64,000 nucleotides of DNA from Bombardia bombarda (lineage: Eukaryota > Ascomycota > Sordariomycetes > Sordariales > Lasiosphaeriaceae), in the NCBI GenBank assembly GCA_030512295.1, contig JAULSR010000004.1, forward strand, positions 2,170,001-2,234,000. The letters are read 5' to 3'. The notes beneath the pieces were generated by a model. That model was not told the DNA's origin. It worked only from the letters and a program-made list of their open reading frames with translations, and did not search any database. Numbering within the stretch: position 1 is the stretch's first letter; each line of letters begins with the position of its first letter. This document shows positions 22,956-34,255 of the stretch, piece after piece. The translations under genes and the position numbers were made by a program.

Positions 22956-24110
22956 CCCGCTTTCTTCGTTCTTCTGATCCTTGAAAGGGCAGTCTGGCGG
23001 CGTTTCTGCTTTGGTTGTTATCGAGACAGAATTATCTGGACTTGGCTCTTTGATCATTGTTTCCAACGTCGTTGAAATTATCGACTTTGCGTCGGATTTT
23101 CTTTGAGAGGCCAAGACTCGGTTTAGTGTCTCCGATGTCTGTATCGAACCGAGGGTTTGAGAAGGGATAGGCCAAGGTCTTGTCCTTATCGTTATCGTGT
23201 GTCTCGTGATTCTTTTAATACCGCTTCGATGTCGAGAAGGCACGATCCAAGGTGCAGTGTTTATCGTCGGGATTATCGAGTTACGGCTCAGTGTTATTGG
23301 CTTTGTTGTTGGCTTGGCTTCCTGCACCACTATCTCAAATGTTCTTGCTGTCATTAGCGACACTCGGATGCCAATTCCTGCAGAAGTAGATGAGGCTTTT
23401 GCGGAGCTGATTGACGGCCGAGTTCCATTGTGGTTTATCTCAGGTAGACCATTTCCTTGAGGAGAGGCTGTGTTCAAAGGGTTTGGAGCGATTGTCTTCG
23501 AGATTATCGACACCTCAGCGGGGTTTTTCGGAATCATCGATACATCAACAGGCGAATTTGGTGCAATTGACTGTTGGACGGTGACCTCCGAAATTATAGA
23601 CGATTGAGTAAGGGTGTTCGAAGCGAGCGACACTCCACCAACCGTCTTTGACACCACCGGACTCTGCGTAGGTTTCGGCACTTGCCCATCTGTTTTCGAA
23701 ATGTATATATCGGCAGGAGCTTTAGAGCCCAACGAAACACTCGTGCCGTGGCTGACTGTGGCGACAATTGTGGGTGTCGCCTCGCCGGAAGGCCACCAAA
23801 GAACTGGATCAAGGTCCTGACCGGCGACCGCCTCAAGGTGCTCGCAAATCTCGGGATACGTCTTCGCATGAGGCCCAGCACAGAGCTCTCGAAGCTTCTC
23901 CAGCACCTTTGAAACATCCTCCTCGTTTGATGCGAGCACGTCGATACGATTCGAGTTCACTGTGACGACGGTCCTAATCGGGTTCGGGGCTCCCGAGAGG
24001 GTCGGGGCGGCAGTGATTCTGTATGGAGACTCCAACGGATTAATCACGACAACCGAAGCGGCTGCAAGAGCCGCGACGGCTGTGAGACTCTCAAAGATGG
24101 AGTAACTCAT
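22356..24110 (-). CDS. Large secreted Ser/Thr/Pro-rich protein with C-terminal four-cysteine module (584 aa)
   Basis: The N terminus has a hydrophobic stretch (about residues 9-24, AVAALAAASVVVI) suiting a signal peptide or anchor. Residues about 40-120 form a short folded-looking region with two cysteines. A very long Ser/Thr/Pro-rich region with repeated SxISKT, VSxI and TI(I/T)xT phrases follows, expected to be heavily O-glycosylated. An Asp run of about ten lies in the middle. The C terminus carries the module C510-C541-C543-C577, with TVYTETITTTW just before the core, as in the genes at 15927-16931 and 20291-21232, although the core here is C-E-C rather than C-x-G-C. A tandemly repeated PSPTPAPIPAPSPSPS-type linker precedes it. 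Probably a wall or surface protein; the function is unknown. It is intronless in this model. Confidence 0.7.
22925..22957. repeat. GTC trinucleotide run coding poly-Asp
   Basis: About eleven GTC units (GAC on the coding strand) inside the secreted protein gene, giving a run of aspartates. Length variation between strains is likely. Confidence 0.9.
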
Positions 24111-24655
24111 GGGAAAGTTTTCGTGGTCGCAAATTCATCGGTGGTCAGGATGCGCGCAAGAGGATCAACAGGTCATTGTTCGACAAAAGGAGGATGGAGG
24201 GGCGGCAATTGTATGACTGTTCCATAGCGACGAATGATCCACACTCGAACCACAACGTTTCGGGGAGCAAAAACCAGAGTTCGATGATGATAGTGGCGCA
24301 AATTATATGGGTAAAGTGCTCAACGTCTTTCATGTGCATTGGCAAGTCGGCTGACAGACACAACACTGCTTACTTGACAAGCATATGTCAAGAGGTCGAA
24401 TTCTGAACTTGTTTGACGCCCGGCCTAACGACATGCATTAGTTCCTCATAAACATAGACATGAAAGACTTCAAAGCTCACCATATCCGAGGTTAAGTGAT
24501 AGTTCATATCGTTGTGCATCGTCATGTCGGCGGCAAGAATTGGGTCCACTCCAGCCGTTCTGTGGAGCTCGTGAGCGCCTCTACCAAAAGTACCATTTGC
24601 GAGACGGCAGATCGAGCATTATTTCGTTTCAGATCAAACCCTACGGCCTCGTGTT
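24111..24655. other. Spacer between two minus-strand genes
   Basis: 5' flank of the large secreted protein gene and 3' flank of the Zn2Cys6 gene. No gene seen. Confidence 0.5.
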
Positions 24656-27482
24656 CTAGCTAGAAATGAAGAAGTCAACGTCGTCAAAGTTGAAAATCGA
24701 ATTAAAGCCTTGGGTATCTCCCTGGAAAAAGTTAGCATGGCAAAAGCAGTCGAAGCGCAACGCCAGATTGATAAGGCATCTGAGGCTGCTTGTACTTACG
24801 ATATCGTCTCCATCACATTCATATCCTATAGAATTGTCATAACCTGGCATTCCCGGGCCTAGACCGCCGTTATAACCGCCGTTCACCTCTTCTGAGGCTG
24901 TAGCGTGCCCGACAGCCTCTTTCAAGAGATGCCAACAATAGCCAAGATCATCCTCAAGAGCATCTAATACCGCTCGCTCCACCTCTGCATCCGACGAATT
25001 TCTTTGAAGTGCCTGTACCTGAGCCAGAACAGCCGAAAAGAAGGCGCGCCCTCTGATGTTCGTTTCGCCAGCCTTGATGCGACGCTCAAACCACCCAAGT
25101 GAGTATTTCGCAGCTTCGAGAAGATCCTGACGTGGTGCCGCTCCACTACCAATACTCCCGGATGCGGCCGCGTCCGAGTCGCCCACCGATCCCGACCGGT
25201 CAAGCTGATGGTCGATGTTCATGCCCTGACGCCATGCCCGGTCCTCTTGTGCTTGCCATAGCAGCTCGAGACATATCGTGAGAACAGCCTGGGTTGGAAC
25301 AGACCTAAAAGCTCCACATCCACACGTTAACAGTCTCGTAAAGTCATCCGTTTGACTCGCGGTCCCTGAGGCACCAGCAGGTGATCCTGTGGAGAATGCT
25401 CGGTAGAGCTTCAGAGAGGCCTCAACACACATCTTTCGAGAAAAGTAATAAGCAGGGTTAAGCTGCGCCGAGCATAACCATGGATAGTTCAACGCGAGGA
25501 AAAAGCGATGAACCATGTGTTCTGCAAGTCTGAGTTGGAAAAGAGAAAGTCGTTTCGGGAGAACCCCAGCAGGGTCGTAAGACGGTTGAAGCGTGGCGGA
25601 CAGTGCCCGGCATGCCGTTGTTAATTCCGAGTTCCACCTCAAAGTTTCTTCATAAGTTGCCTTGACTGTGGAGTTAAACTGATTGACATGGTGTGCGATT
25701 GCAAGGCGCGTAGGGTAAGACCGAAGTAGTGCTAGCTGTACGGTGGTCTGGGTGAAGGTGCTGAATGGCCGTGGCGCCAATGAGAAGTGCTCGCTCTCAA
25801 CAAGTTGGTCGTCGTCGAAGTTCGCTGGATGGCGAGTGTCAAAGTCGGATAGAGACACGAGAGGAGGCCCGCCAGAGTCGACGCTGGACTGCAGAACAAT
25901 CTCCAAAATGGTAGCCCACAGTCGCCTCCTCATCTCGGCTCGAAGAGTTGACATTTTGGGCAGAGTATCGGGATCCCGATGCAGGCCTATGTACATGGCA
26001 GCACGCAGGAGAGAGCCGGCGGAGACCCAGGTGAGGTCACTGCCGACGCCACACGTCTCCTTGGCAAGATGCAGCATGCACATCACCTGCAAGCCGGCAA
26101 GCGTCATGCGTGACTTCTCGGATGGCGATACGAGCCAGACCTGAGCTTCATATATCCACCTAGAAGAGTGCTGGCGGAGAAATGCTGGATCGTCCTGAAA
26201 ACATGTACCTATGGCCATACATAGCTGGAATTGGACGACAAAGGCCTGGGTCGCAGAAGAGGGATTTCCCCAGTATTTGTGATAGTCCTGCCAGAAAGTT
26301 GGGGCGTGAAGGATCCTGTAGACGCTCTCAAATGTCCTAAAATACGCCTCGACCAAGCGGCAGGCAGTGTTCTCTGGGGGGATCGCTTTGCCAACCTCAA
26401 ATGATATGTGAGTAGGAACCCTCCGGGACTTGATGCACTTCCCTAATCTCTTGCATTTTTGAATGAGAAAGTAAATCTCCGAGTTCTTTTCTGAGTCGAT
26501 CCTTTCGCTGATGGCCCTAATCAAGGGAAACTGCGAAGGAGTCAGTCCTATCGGTTGAGTCGTGATACCTTTACATGGGTTGGGGGAGAAAGGTGGCGCC
26601 CTACATCGCCGAGAAATAGAATGGCACATGAACAAGACTCACAAGCTTGGCCCCGTTCATCCAATGGCTTGTGCCAAAGTACATGGTCTTGGCAATAGTG
26701 CCTTGACCTGCACCCGTGGGTACCTGAGAGGGAGTCGATTGAGGCGGCTGAGACGACACAGCGGCAGAGTGGTCTTGGCGCTTTGAATCTGACAGCAGCA
26801 ACTCAAGCTGGTTGATTCGTTTGAGCAAGGTCTCTGTAATGGACGGATTGGCGCCCCCAACTGTCGACTCGGCATGGTGGGTGGCAGGACTTGGGACCGA
26901 GACGGATGCGGTCTCGGAGGTCCTGACGCTAGGAATCGAAGCAGCAGAGCCGGCATACTGGATGCCCGAGGAGCTGTTTGTCGACGACTGCTGCGAATCC
27001 CTGGGTTCCCTCCCGTCCCGGAAGCCCTTGATGGTCAGGGCAAAATGCGGGAAGGGATCCTCGGCGTTATGGGAGTCGGACAGAGAATGGGAATGGGAAT
27101 GGGCATGCTCTGAGTCAGGCGCCGGAGATAGCCTCCACAGGCGCGGCTTAGGACGGCGGGCTTCTTCATAGGTGCAGTTGACGATCTTGGACTTGATACA
27201 GCTGGCGCACGGCTCAGAGCGATCGCACCGGATCTTGCGGGTTCGGCACTGGATACACGAGAGAGCGGGCCTATTGCGTCGCCGGGGCTCGGTGAGGCGG
27301 CCAGAAGAGCCAGCCGAGGACTCAGCGACGGGGCTGCTGTTTTCCATGTCCAACTCCATGGCAATGGCGTGGCTTTGGTGGGGATTTTCTTTTCTTTTCT
27401 CGTTCGGCAGCGCGCGTTGGATGTCTTGTCTAGGTACCTGGGCGACTGAGTGCCGGCGCTCGGGGTTCGTCAGAGCAGACAA
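24656..27482 (-). CDS. Zn2Cys6 fungal transcription factor (878 aa)
   Basis: Exons in transcript order are 27482-26643, 26530-24800 and 24721-24656. The Zn2Cys6 binuclear cluster is C76-x2-C79-x6-C86-x5-C92-x2-C95-x7-C103 with basic RTRKIR between, preceded by PRRRNRP. A Leu-rich stretch (ETLLKRINQLELLLS) around residues 220-235 is a short coiled-coil for dimerisation. The middle region, about residues 330-650, has the fungal-specific transcription factor fold with the LRAEMRRRLWATI and RDPDTLPKMS type signatures. Intron 1 (26531-26642) has GTGAGT..GCAG. Intron 2 (24722-24799) has GTAAGT, TGCTAAC and TTCCAG; it is in frame and stop-free, so retention would add 26 residues. The target pathway cannot be told. 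The nearest genes do not form an obvious cluster. Confidence 0.9.
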
Positions 27483-30400
27483 GGACGAAGCCGAGACACC
27501 TGGCTTTCAGGTCTCCAGCTTCTGGGCAGCGGCAGCGGCAGCGGCAGACACGAATCAAGGAGTTAAGGGGCCGACGGCGATGGTGGGAGCGAGCGACGGA
27601 CGGGGCCGACAGCCGCGTTCCCCAAATCCCAATCGAGTCAACTCGTGTGGCTGCGATCTTCTGTGTGCAAAAACGGGCTTCTCATGGACCAGTGAGGAAA
27701 CACTGGCAGTGTTCTGCAGCAGCTACGTCCCGAGGTTTGATAAGGTAGGTAGGTCAAAGACCAGCAGCAAGGCAAGCAAGCCGCCAGCAATTCATTCGAA
27801 GCAAAAAAAAAAAAAAGGGTGACCTGCGCGAAGAGGTACCCCAGGGACGGGACCCGGGCAGCGGGCACCAGCCTGTTAAGCCAAGGGAAGGGACCCGAGT
27901 GAGCGACCCAACAAGTCCAGCCAGGGGCCTGGACTCTCACACCCCTTCCTGCACACACTCGCTGGGAGGGACTGAGGAGCACAAAAGCGCACTACCGCAC
28001 TACCGCGCACCCGCCCACGCCTGCCGTATGAGATGACGAGCAAGGGCGCAAGACCGCAGGAGCGTACAGATTGGACCGGTATCTCGGGGAGAATGCGGGG
28101 GCTGGAAGCTAATCGCCGACACTTTACCCTTCTGGGTCAGCGTCGGGCAGCATATCCCGGGGTGGGGGAAGGAACTTGGGAAGAGCAGGGCACTTGAGGG
28201 TAGGCGCCACCTGGGCAACACGACGGGACTGGATGGCCCAAATGGCCTTTCATTTTACCCATTGGGACGGAGGATGGCAGGCGCGACGCAGCAGGGCACA
28301 TGGAGGGCAGACAGGGAAGGAGGGACTGTCAACGCCCAGATCCATGCGACAGACAGACAGACAGCCCGTGGGAAATCAACGGGACCGACGGGCAGCGAGT
28401 GGCACAGCCAACAACAGCCAGGCAGCCGACAAAACTATAAAAAACGACACCAAAGAAACCGAAAAAAAAAAAAGTATGGTGCATTCTGCCGCGTCCGTTA
28501 ACCGTATGTGCGTGTGCCAGCCATATGGGGCGGTTGTCTTAAAGTGCTTATCTCAACTTATGGGGCCCGGCCGCCCTGTTGAGAAAAACCCTAAGGGCCG
28601 AGAATCATTGCCCTTTCCACGCCGTCCTTCTAGGCACGCCCAGACGCTGTCTTGTGTGGCCCCCCTAAACGGGTCTGGTGTGTGCCAGTGTGGACATGCT
28701 GGTTTGAAGCGCTAAGGCAGCCGGCGGACGGGCAGCCTCGCAGCATGGGCAGCGTGGGATTTTTTTTATCTCCGATGTCGACCGGCAGTACAAAAGGCGC
28801 ACGACGCACGCACAGCACAAGAGCAACTGAAGAGAATGGAAGAGCAGCTCATATGCTGTGTTCTTACTGGCGGTTTTAACATCTCCGCAATCTCCGATAT
28901 TTTTGGAAACTCTTTTTTATTTGGGTTTCCTTCGCGAGAAATTCTTCCAGTGCCTTGCGGCGGTGACAGGCTCCGGCTGCTCCCGTCGGGGATTGCTGCT
29001 AGAGTGCCTGAGTGCGTTCCATGCCCGCAGTTGCCGAAGAAGGGGACGGGCGGGCTGGAGCGCGCACCACATCGACGCCAGGTGCCAGGTAAGGTACCTA
29101 CTGTATTGTACATGTACACTACATACATACATCAGCACACGTTACAGAAACTGATGGTGGTGTGGTGATGAGCAGACCCAGCATGCTACCTTCTGTAGCA
29201 CACAGTGTTGCAGTCGCTGTGGTTGGGAAGTCTTTCACCGCAGTCCAGCCCAGCACTGCGCCGCGGTACCATTTCCGCGATTTGGAGAAGGGGGAGAGCC
29301 CAGATCTGGGGAGCCGCATCTCCAACCCAAGATTCGTTTTTTTGAACATCAAAAACCACCTGTTTCGAGCCGTTGAAACCCCAATTCTACCGTTGATCCC
29401 ATTCCCCACACTTATGCTTGCGAAAGGCGCATTCATGTGAAACCTCATTCGCAGCCACGGGCGTCTTGTCAAGGGAGGTTTGCCGTGCTCTTCGTCATGG
29501 TGCAGCAACAGAACGTGCGGGGAAACGAAAGAAAAAAAAAGAGACGGACGACGGACTGGCGTCCTGAGAATGAGACCAGCCAGCGAGGGCGGGAGGGCCA
29601 CGCTATTTCGTACAGGACATCATGTCGAACGACTATTCTTTTTAGGCGAGGAGGCTGGCTGCTCTACGTACCTTTTGGCACAGTGCGTGCTGCGGGCTGC
29701 TCCTAGCTTCGAAGTTGAGTGCTGACTGCTGGGTGCTGACAGCACCCAAAACCTTGATATCCATTTTCGGCCACCTTAGGTTTCTTCATTTCTTACTTAT
29801 GCCGTGCTTCCGATGTTTCTGGTTGTCGACATTATTACGCGCGAACCGTCTTGCTTTTCCACGACAAGGTCTTGAGATACATCTGCTGATCAAACAGTCT
29901 TTCTCTTGTTCGATTCATTGTTGCTTACCCGCATGATCCGATCCCCTTTTACCGATCGAGATTCGAGATGGCACAACACGGGGCGGGACGTTGAATTACT
30001 CGGTTCTCAGGCACTGTCAGCTTTTGTCCAGCTCAGGGTTGTCGGAGATAGGAACTTCAAGTACTGTACCTAGGTACGGAGTACAAGCCCGCTCCCTGTC
30101 GCTCCCTGTCGCTCCCTGTCGCTCCCTGTCCTTCCCCTCTCAAGCTTTCCGGTCTTTCTCCACTTTAGTCCTTCCGAGCTCCCGAGAACTGTTCCACTCC
30201 ATTCCCAATGGATGCACTGGATGATGTGCTCGGAACCTTTGCAGGAGATGCTGGTATTGGGTGCTGCCTGGTTCGTTGCTGATCCACGTGATGCCCTCCT
30301 GGATTGTCAATGCAGCCCTGTCGCATTATTTGTCTTGCCTACTTCGTACTGGTATCTCGTACGAATACCTTGGCTTCAGTAATAGCCGCCCACATGTACT

Positions 30401-30983
30401 GTCCAAGGACGGGCGCTCTTCCAAACGATGAGCTCGGTGAAATAAGATGAGTTTGGGAGCTACATTTGTCAAAAGCGAACTTTTCTTTATGGTGGCTGTG
30501 AGAGAGCTGCTGCCTTTTGTGTAAAAACACCGTTCTATGTTCAGAGCTCGTCGGAGACTTACGGATACATTTATGGTTTGTCATCTTGAAACACACACGT
30601 CGCCCAATGGGAACAACCAGTTGCGGCTTTGAATCAAGCCGACCGAATCCAAGGCCAACACCAACCGCCTGTGACTTATGTAAGAGCCGGCCAGTTCTTC
30701 AACCGTCAACGAGCCCAAAAGCTCCCGAAGACGTTGTTCAATCACCCCGATTGAAGATATTATCATGACAAAGTGCGAGCACAGCTGCGTGTTGAACACG
30801 GTGCAGGATTCCGAACAATGATATTCCTCATGCAAATATGTGTATATATGAACAAATCGGCCTCGAGATGTCTTGGTGGTCTTCCGATGGATTTTCAGCA
30901 AGTAAACAATATCTATAATTCTATACCCAATCGACTGAAAACCAAACATTAAACCCCTATCCATATACCACATCACCCCAACC
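27483..30983. other. Long gene-poor interval
   Basis: About 3.5 kb between the divergent Zn2Cys6 regulator and the SDR gene. No gene with motif or intron support. It contains A-runs near 27806 and 28465, an ACAG tract near 28351, and a 10-bp minisatellite at 30091-30130. A long 5' leader or regulatory region of the transcription factor is plausible. Confidence 0.5.
30091..30130. repeat. 10-bp tandem repeat, four exact copies
   Basis: GCTCCCTGTC repeated four times without mismatch, in non-coding DNA. Confidence 0.95.
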
Positions 30984-31763
30984 ATGACTACCCCCAGAAG
31001 AAAGACCGTCCTCATCACCGGCGCCAGCGAAGGCGGCATCGGCAACGCCCTCGCCCTCGCCTTCCACCACCACGGCCTGCACGTCTTCGCCACCGCCCGC
31101 TCCGTCTCCAAAATGTCCAACCTCTCCCCCCTCCCCAACATGACCCTCCTCCCCCTCGACGTCACCTCCTCGTCCAGCATCGCCGCTCTCGTCGCCGCCA
31201 TCCAGTCCCACCCCGCCACCACCAACGGCACCACCAACACCCTCGACATCCTCGTCAACAACTCCGGCCTCTCCTACGTCGGCCCCGCCCTCGACACCCC
31301 CCTCTCCACCGTCCGCAACCTCTTCGACGTCAACTACTTCGGCCTCATCGAGGTAACCCAGGCCTTCTCCAAGCTGCTCGTCGCCTCCGCCCGCACCGGC
31401 GGAGGCAGCCCCGTCATCGTCAACATCGGCTCCGTGGCAGCCCACTTCACCGGCCTGTACCTGTCCACCTACGCCGCCTCCAAGGCCGCCGTCGAGATGT
31501 TCTCCGAGGCGCTGCGCCTCGAGATGGCGCCCCTGGGCGTGAAGGTGCTGACCATGACCACGGCGCTGGTCAAGAGCAAGATGTCGGGCGGGAGCAACCT
31601 GCCGCCGACGGTGCTGTCCGAGGACTCGTTCTGGGCCCTCCCGGCCGGTGCGAGGACAATGACGAATGTGGCCGACCGTGGGATGGACGCCGATCGGTTT
31701 GCGGAGCAGGTGGTGGGTGATGTGCTGAGCGGGAGGACGGGCAGGGTGTGGAGGGGGCCATGA
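30984..31763 (+). CDS. Short-chain dehydrogenase/reductase, C terminus out of frame (259 aa as read)
   Basis: NAD(P)-dependent oxidoreductase of the classical SDR family. The cofactor motif TGASEGGIG is at residues 12-20, LDV at 58-60, NNSG (for NNAG) at 92-95, and the catalytic Ser150, Tyr163 and Lys167 (YAASK) are all present. The layout and the VWRG segment at the end resemble Ayr1-like fungal reductases (acyl-dihydroxyacetone-phosphate reductase group), but the substrate is unknown. The frame stops at TGA 31761-31763 just after VWRG. In the next frame, starting at GCC 31757, a hydrophobic tail and a further exon (31873-31929) follow, as expected for the family. One G is missing from, or mis-called in, the G-run 31753-31757. 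Codon use is strongly biased, so the catalytic part looks functional. Confidence 0.88.
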   Translation: MTTPRRKTVLITGASEGGIGNALALAFHHHGLHVFATARSVSKMSNLSPLPNMTLLPLDVTSSSSIAALVAAIQSHPATTNGTTNTLDILVNNSGLSYVGPALDTPLSTVRNLFDVNYFGLIEVTQAFSKLLVASARTGGGSPVIVNIGSVAAHFTGLYLSTYAASKAAVEMFSEALRLEMAPLGVKVLTMTTALVKSKMSGGSNLPPTVLSEDSFWALPAGARTMTNVADRGMDADRFAEQVVGDVLSGRTGRVWRGP

Positions 31764-31929
31764 CCACGTTTGCGTGGGCGATTATTCGGTTGTCGCCGCA
31801 GTGGGTTATGGTGAGTTGTATTGGTCATTCCTATTTTTGCCGTGAATGTTGCTGACAGCATGTGATACCTAGGACAAGGTAGCGTGGGCCAATTTCGGAG
31901 GACGAGTTCTGCTTGCCGAGAAGGCTTGA
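31757..31929 (+). other. Out-of-frame C-terminal exons of the SDR gene
   Basis: Reading from GCC 31757 gives a hydrophobic AMTTFAWAIIRLSPQWVM stretch to 31810, a canonical 62-bp intron (31811-31872, GTGAGT, GCTGAC branch, CTAG), then 31873-31929 ending in TGA and coding a further 18 residues. Such a hydrophobic tail is common at the C terminus of membrane-associated Ayr1-like SDRs. It joins the upstream frame only if one G is added or a -1 shift occurs. Confidence 0.65.
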
Positions 31930-32772
31930 TAGTGTCGTTGACATGCGTCAAATTGGCGGTTGCTGCTGATATCTTAGATGGCCAGGAAGTTCCGTATTGG
32001 GTAGCTAGGTATGCTAACAGGCCTGGAAGAGATGTCTCATAGTATAATCGTCAACAGTTTCCGTGTATCAGAAGGAGGGAAAGTTATTCATGGAGGGTAT
32101 GTAGCCACTATACCACGTATAATATAGGATCGTCCTCGATCAGTTGCAAAGAGAAATGATAAAGATCTATTCTGAGTTTCTGCGTTCTGATATTCGAGCT
32201 TTCGAGTCCGGCCACCCCCCGCGCAAACGTAAACAAAGGCACATTTTTCTTCGGCCGAACTCCATGCTCGATTACGCAAAAACACAACCTTCTTGGGGAT
32301 GATACTGAAATAGACCAATGTACAAAAAAGGAAATAATAATAATAGTAATAATAGAAACCTGTATTCCCGACGCACCGAATGCAGAATTGCCTTTAGGGG
32401 GATCATTATACACGTTGGTGTTGGGGGGGAGCACACGTCTCCGAATAGGGGGAGGGGCGGTGGTGGTGGTGGTTGTGGTTGTTGGACAGACAAATGCCCC
32501 GGGGAAGAAAATCTAGAATGCTTGCCAGCCCTTGACGTGCCCTCCCAAAGCCCGGCCCCGGCCCTTTCCATCATCCAAGGGGGACACCAACTCCTCTTCC
32601 ATCACAAATCCCGTTCCCATTTCTATAAGCTTCCTCATGGGTCCTGACATTCCCCGTTATTTGTATGTCCCCATGACTAACTCGACTGCAACCGCCGTTC
32701 CCTTCCTGTTCCTCGTAACATTCTTTCCAAACATTTCAGGCTTGAAAACAAGTAACTGTGTGCGCCCGCATC
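31930..32772. other. Convergent spacer
   Basis: Non-coding DNA between the SDR gene and the convergent PDH E2 gene, with an imperfect AAT repeat near 32334-32355. The part from about 32500 is probably the E2 3' UTR. Confidence 0.5.
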
Positions 32773-34255
32773 TTAGAGGAGCAGCTCAAGGGGGTTCTCA
32801 ACCACCTTCTTGAATTCCCGCATCCACTCAGCACCGACGGCGCCGTCGACAACCTTGTGGTCGAAGCTTCCGGTGACGACAATCTGGTCCTCCCACTCAA
32901 CACCGGTCGTGCCATCCTCGTTCTCGACGGGGACAGCCACCTTCTTGGCGCTGCCGACGGCCAGGATGGCGGCCTGGGGAGGGTTGATGACGGCAGTGAA
33001 GCGCTCAACAGCCTGGTTCATGCCCATGTTGGAGATGCTGATGCTGCCGCCCTGGTAATCCTCGGGCTTGAGCTTGTTGTCGCGCGCCTTCTTAGCGAGC
33101 TCCTTGACAGCGACGGAGATGCCCTCGAGGCCCTTGCCCTCAACACCCTTGACAATAGGGGTGATGAGGCCGTTGGGGGTGGCAACGGCGACGGAGACGT
33201 CGACGGTGTTGAACTGGCGGATGACACCATCGCGCCACGAGCTGTTGACGGTGGGGACCTTCTTGCAGGCAACACCCATGGCCTTGATCAGGAAGTCGTT
33301 GACCGACAGCTTGTACCGGCCCTCGGAGGTGCTGTTAAGGGCTTGGCGGAGCTTGAGGAGCTTGGAGACGGAGAGGGTGGACGAGACGAAGTAGTGGGGG
33401 TTCTCGGCAATCGACTCCTTGAGGCGAGCAGCGATGGTCTTGCGCATGCTGCTGATGGGGACATCCTCGTATGAAGCGGCGGAGGCGACGGAAGCGCCGG
33501 CAGCGGGGGCACCCGAAGCCTTCTTGACGTCCTCCTCGGTGATCTGACCACCCAGGCCAGTTCCCTTAAGGCCCTTAAGGGAGACACCCTTCTCGATAGC
33601 GAGTCTCGTGGCCGCAGCGGAGACGTTAGGCTCGCGATCAAGGGCGGTCTCGAGCTTACCGGCGGAGCCGGTATCCTCGGGCTCGGGGGCCGGGGTCGGA
33701 GCAGGGGCGGGTTCGGAAGCGGACTCGGACTTCTTCTCCTCCTTGGGGGCGGGAGGGGCGGCAGCGTCACCGCCGGCGTCCTGAAGGGTGAAGCCCTCGA
33801 AGGCGGAAACATCGGCGCCCTCCTCGACCATGATGGCGATAGGCTGTGAAGCAGGGAGGAGCTCGGGTTAGCTACCGACTCAAAGTGGATTTTGGGCGGC
33901 GGCGATAGTGGGGAATGCCGCGACTTCAGCTGCTTGTGCTTACATTGCCGACGGGGACGTCCTTGGTGCCAGGCTCCCTGAGGATCTTGGCCAGAACGCC
34001 CTCCTCCTGGAACTCAAAGTCCATCTGGGCCTTGTCCGTCTCGATCTCGACGAGCACCTCGCCGGGCGAGATGGTGTCGCCGGCCTTCTTCTGCCATGCG
34101 CCAATATTTCCCGCGGTCATTGTCGGCGACAGGGCGGGCATCTTGACGACCGTGTGCGGGGGGTACGAGGCGTACCATCTTGTGAGGCTGGGGAGGGCAA
34201 CGCGGGCGACTCTGGCTTGTCGAAGGACTTGCCGTCCGATGACTGGTGCGAGCAT
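32773..34255 (-). CDS. LAT1: Dihydrolipoamide acetyltransferase, E2 of pyruvate dehydrogenase (460 aa)
   Basis: Core subunit of the mitochondrial pyruvate dehydrogenase complex; it transfers the acetyl group from lipoamide to CoA. Exons are 34255-33944 and 33843-32773, with a 100-bp intron (GTAAGC..CACAG). Residues 1-30 are Arg-rich and free of acidic residues, a mitochondrial targeting sequence. One lipoyl domain follows with the ETDKA motif, lipoyl Lys75. A Pro/Ala/Glu-rich swinging linker occupies about residues 125-165. The E3-binding domain (AAATRLAIEKG..LKGTGLGG) is near residues 168-205. The catalytic domain ends with the conserved DHKVVDG: His433 and Asp437 are the active-site pair. 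Length and order match fungal E2. The gene is divergent from the SEC7 gene across 1.4 kb. Confidence 0.96.

Noticed and set aside
24656..31929. Zn2Cys6 regulator plus SDR as a biosynthetic gene cluster
   Set aside because: They are separated by 3.5 kb without genes and no core synthase, transporter or P450 is present nearby.
32758..33474. 238-codon plus-strand frame opposite the PDH E2 gene
   Set aside because: Mirror of a biased GC-rich gene; the minus strand carries all E2 motifs.
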